NCBI GenBank assembly: GCA_964394795.1
Contig: CAYMYX010000036.1
Coordinates: 1 to 14,345 of the forward strand
DNA: 14,345 nt
Source of the DNA: CAYFUF01 sp964394795
Lineage (GTDB): Bacteria > Bacillota > Clostridia > Tissierellales > Peptoniphilaceae
Direction: 5' to 3'
Shown: piece by piece, positions 11,965-14,345 of the stretch
How positions within the stretch are numbered: position 1 is the stretch's first letter
Layout: each line of letters begins with the position of its first letter
Position numbers and translations under genes: made by a program
Notes under the pieces: generated by a model
What the model saw: only the letters and a program-made list of their open reading frames with translations
What the model was told of the DNA's origin: nothing
The model's database searches: none

Positions 11965-13788
11965 ATGACAATTTATAACATTTTGGAATTAATTGGAGGT
12001 TTAGCCCTGTTTTTGTTCGGCATGCATATCCTGGGGGATAGCTTGACGACCATCTCGGGCGGTAAGATGGAGCAGCTCTTGGAGAGGTTGAGCTCCACGA
12101 AATTGAAGGCTTTGCTGTTGGGCACGGTGGTGACCGCGGTAATTCAATCCTCTTCGGCGACTGCGGTTATGGTTGTCGCCCTGGTTAACTCGGGGGTAAT
12201 GAAGTTAAGACAAGCGGTGCCGATTATCATGGGTGCCAATATCGGAACCACGATCACCGGCTGGATTTTGAGTTTATCGGGTATTTCAGGAGATAGCTTT
12301 TTTGTGCAGATGCTGAAGCCATCCACCTTTACACCGGTCCTCGCTATCGTCGGCGTCTTCTTGATCTTTAGTGGCAAGACCGTGGGGAAAAAATCAATTG
12401 GCAATGCCTTGTTGGGCTTTGCTGTTTTAATGTATGGCATGAGCGGGATGTCCGCATCGGTCCTTCCTTTGCAGAGCGACCCCAACTTCCAAAGTGCCTT
12501 CCAAGTCTTCACTAACCCGCTCTTGGGCGTTTTAGTCGGTGCTTTGCTGACAGCTGTCATCCAGTCCTCATCGGCGATGACCGGTATTTTGCAGGCGCTT
12601 AGTACAACGGGGGCCATGACCTTCGCCTCCACCATCCCCCTCATCATGGGGCAGAACATCGGTACCTGCATTACGGCCATCCTGTCCTCCATCGGAGCGG
12701 GCAAGAACGCCAAGAGAGCCTCCTTTATCCATCTGACCTTTAACGTGATCGGTACGGTTATCTTCATGTTCCTCTTCTATCTCATCAACTGGGTCCGCCC
12801 CTTCAACTTCTATAACAGCAGCGTGAATGAAGTCGGCATTGCCATCGTACATACGGTTTTCAACGTGGTGACGGTAGCCTTCCTGTTTCCCTTTATCGAC
12901 CAGCTGGTTGAACTGTCAAAGAGGGCCATACCCGCCAAAGAACCCTCCAAGAAGAGAGACGATCTCAGCAAGAGCCTTCGTCTACTGGATCCGCGCTTCT
13001 TAGAGCGCCCAGGTTTCGCCGTCGAGCAATCCTTCATTGTCATCCAACGAATGATGGATACCGCCACGACCGTCCTCCATGAGGCGGTCGGCCTGATCTT
13101 CGACTACAGCGACGAGAAGTATGCAAAAGTTGAAGATTTGGAAAGGCAAGTCGATGAATACGAGGACGCACTCCTTGACTACACCATTAAGATTACCGCA
13201 AACAGCTTGAATGATGCAGACAATGAAAAGCTTTCGATTATTCTCCATACTATCAACGATGTGGAGCGGATAAGCGATTATGCGATGAACATCGCGGAAC
13301 AGGCCCAAATCAAAGCCAAGTCTCCGACCCCATTCAGCCAAGCTGCTATGGATGAGCTGAAACTCTTTACCTCAGCGGTTGAGAATATTACGGAGAAAGC
13401 AAGATATGCGATGGCGGAGTTGGATTTGAGGATGGCCTTCGAAATGCGGCCATTAGAAGACCGCATCGACCAGATTAACAGAGACCTGTCCGACACCCAC
13501 ATCATCCGTCTGCAGAAGGGGATCTGCCGGATTGAAAACGGCATCAACATCGTTGAGATGTACAACCACTTGGAACGGATTGCAGACCACTGCTATAACA
13601 TTAGCACGACAGTGCTTGATTTCGTTGCCCACTTTGTAGATAAGGATAATCCTGAGGTCAGATACGATCGTAGCCACCCTCGTTATGCTGAATTGATGGA
13701 ATATTATGAGCAGAAGTATCGCCTGCCGGATACGGAGGAAGATCCAAGTGAATTGGCTTGTGATATTCCGGAGTTGTCGGTTGAATAA
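11965..13788 (+). CDS. Na/Pi cotransporter family protein with PhoU-like domain
   Basis: This 607-residue membrane protein probably moves phosphate with sodium, and its cytoplasmic C-terminal domain is related to PhoU. The membrane part (about 1-318) is an internal duplication. TAVIQSSSAT near 57-66 recurs as TAVIQSSSAM at 196-205, and GANIGTT (90-96) recurs as GQNIGTC (229-235). These QSSS and NIGT motifs are the family's substrate/ion site. A charged linker (319-345) leads to two PhoU-like helical bundles at about 345-570, with the typical DVERISDYAMNIAE and HLERIADHCYNIS. An acidic tail ends the protein. GGAG (11954-11957) is seven bases before ATG 11965. The gene stands alone with a strong terminator after it. 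No clear promoter was found in the 127 bases after the G-rich repeat. Direction and affinity cannot be read from the sequence; YjbB-like members export phosphate. Confidence 0.94.
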   Translation: MTIYNILELIGGLALFLFGMHILGDSLTTISGGKMEQLLERLSSTKLKALLLGTVVTAVIQSSSATAVMVVALVNSGVMKLRQAVPIIMGANIGTTITGWILSLSGISGDSFFVQMLKPSTFTPVLAIVGVFLIFSGKTVGKKSIGNALLGFAVLMYGMSGMSASVLPLQSDPNFQSAFQVFTNPLLGVLVGALLTAVIQSSSAMTGILQALSTTGAMTFASTIPLIMGQNIGTCITAILSSIGAGKNAKRASFIHLTFNVIGTVIFMFLFYLINWVRPFNFYNSSVNEVGIAIVHTVFNVVTVAFLFPFIDQLVELSKRAIPAKEPSKKRDDLSKSLRLLDPRFLERPGFAVEQSFIVIQRMMDTATTVLHEAVGLIFDYSDEKYAKVEDLERQVDEYEDALLDYTIKITANSLNDADNEKLSIILHTINDVERISDYAMNIAEQAQIKAKSPTPFSQAAMDELKLFTSAVENITEKARYAMAELDLRMAFEMRPLEDRIDQINRDLSDTHIIRLQKGICRIENGINIVEMYNHLERIADHCYNISTTVLDFVAHFVDKDNPEVRYDRSHPRYAELMEYYEQKYRLPDTEEDPSELACDIPELSVE

Positions 13789-13796
13789 ATGAAAAG

Positions 13797-13837
13797 AAAG
13801 CATCCACAACTTGGCTGAGCCAAGTCGTGGATGCTTT
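13797..13837. terminator. Strong bidirectional terminator
   Basis: AAAGCATCCAC (13797-13807) pairs with GTGGATGCTTT (13827-13837). After one A-C mismatch, ACTTGGC (13809-13815) pairs with GCCAAGT (13819-13825) around a TGA loop, giving 18 pairs. TTTTTCTTT follows on the plus strand, and GAAAAGAAA precedes it for the minus strand. It separates the convergent transporter and baeRF-like genes. Confidence 0.93.
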
Positions 13838-13858
13838 TTCTTTGTGGTTATTCCGTTC

Positions 13859-14345
13859 TTAGTAGCGGTAAATCGCGCCAACCTCATGGTCAAACTTGAC
13901 GTAGTCTTCATCGACGGTAACGACATCGCCAGCTGCCAAGATGACATCAGCCACCACCTTATCTAAGCGGTCGGGCTCAATGCCTTGATAGTCCTTCTTC
14001 AGCAGCAGAGTCTTGATGCGACCTTGCTCCGCCTCCTGCCCAATCCTTGAAATGTTGTCTGACCCTTGGTCATCCTGGCCCAAGGAAATTTCCAGATTCT
14101 CCACCTCTTCCTCAACGCCCTTAATGAACGGGGGAAGGAGGTACTCGCGTAGCTTTGCGATGGCTTCCTTCTCATCCATAGAGCCCAAAGGCTTATCGAT
14201 GGAGAGGAAGATATCCAAGGTGTTCTTCGTGACCTCTTCAAAGTCGGCCACATTCTCAGTGGTACCAAAGACAATCAGTGGCAGACCATCCTGCCCCTTG
14301 GTTTTCCCGCTCAGCGCCGTCCCAATGTGGCGCATGAACTTCTCG
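13859..14345 (-). CDS. baeRF-like protein (archaeo-eukaryotic release factor family), cut by the right edge
   Basis: The visible 162 codons are the C-terminal part of a larger minus-strand gene. The frame stays open to the last base (EKF precedes the internal Met at 14333-14335), so that Met is not the start. The sequence LPLIVFGTTEN near the beginning, the acidic helical middle, and especially GQEAEQGRIKTLLLKKDYQG with the final strand VKFDHEVGAIYRY match what I know of the bacterial eRF1-related (baeRF) group. In that group an Ala/Glu-Gly-Arg-Val-like turn and a terminal G-x-A-A-I-x-R-Y are common. Family members are typically about 360-380 residues and are thought to act at the ribosome or in stress, but their function is largely unsettled. 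The call is made from pattern recall, so moderate confidence is appropriate. Confidence 0.65.
   Translation of the reverse strand, partial: EKFMRHIGTALSGKTKGQDGLPLIVFGTTENVADFEEVTKNTLDIFLSIDKPLGSMDEKEAIAKLREYLLPPFIKGVEEEVENLEISLGQDDQGSDNISRIGQEAEQGRIKTLLLKKDYQGIEPDRLDKVVADVILAAGDVVTVDEDYVKFDHEVGAIYRY

Overview
The window comes from a low-to-mid GC Gram-positive bacterium (Bacillota). The evidence is GGAGG-type ribosome binding sites, strong TTGACA/TATAAT promoters, U-tract terminators, a class C sortase, and a secreted amylase carrying both a signal peptide and a C-terminal membrane anchor. The gene mix (MarR-controlled ABC exporter, sortase, DUF6512 and DUF3788 proteins, tandem-BFD protein) would fit Lactobacillales or a neighbouring order, but the sequence alone does not fix the genus. 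No tRNA, rRNA, CRISPR array, insertion sequence or phage gene is visible.

Layout, left to right. (1) A reading frame entering from the left edge ends at 285 and is followed by a bidirectional hairpin terminator. (2) On the minus strand, a MarR-type repressor and a drug/lipid ABC exporter form a two-gene operon joined by a TAATG overlap. Their promoter carries two palindromic operators. (3) A truncated AAA ATPase remnant lies behind a striking inverted repeat and an extended -10 promoter. (4) A 725-residue HPII-type catalase has two cre-like sites upstream. (5) A 40-codon 3' remnant of an AlkD-type DNA glycosylase lies directly before an intact DUF3788 gene. (6) On the minus strand are a tandem BFD-type [2Fe-2S] protein and a DUF6512 membrane protein. 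(7) On the plus strand, a membrane-tethered GH13 alpha-amylase overlaps a glycoside-hydrolase-like gene broken by an in-frame TAG. That gene runs through a deletion-like junction into a class C sortase that has lost its membrane ends. (8) A 335-base intergenic region holds an inverted repeat, one copy of a dispersed motif, and the terminator of the next gene. (9) A minus-strand general-stress-like SDR oxidoreductase follows. (10) A G-rich tandem repeat precedes an Na/Pi-cotransporter-PhoU protein. (11) A bacterial archaeo-eukaryotic release factor-like (baeRF) gene is cut by the right edge.

How it fits together. The genes are mostly independent units separated by bidirectional terminators rather than one pathway. 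Two themes stand out. One is stress and detoxification: exporter, catalase, SDR and a lost alkylation-repair gene. The other is decay of accessory genes: ATPase stub, AlkD stub, glycosidase with stop, and sortase fused across a junction. The most informative non-coding signals are the MarR operator pair, the inverted repeat before the ATPase stub, and a short motif around GGGCCATGTACC found in several intergenic sites. I see no clear evidence of a wholly new system. The best leads are the non-coding repeats and the amylase/glycosidase/sortase locus.
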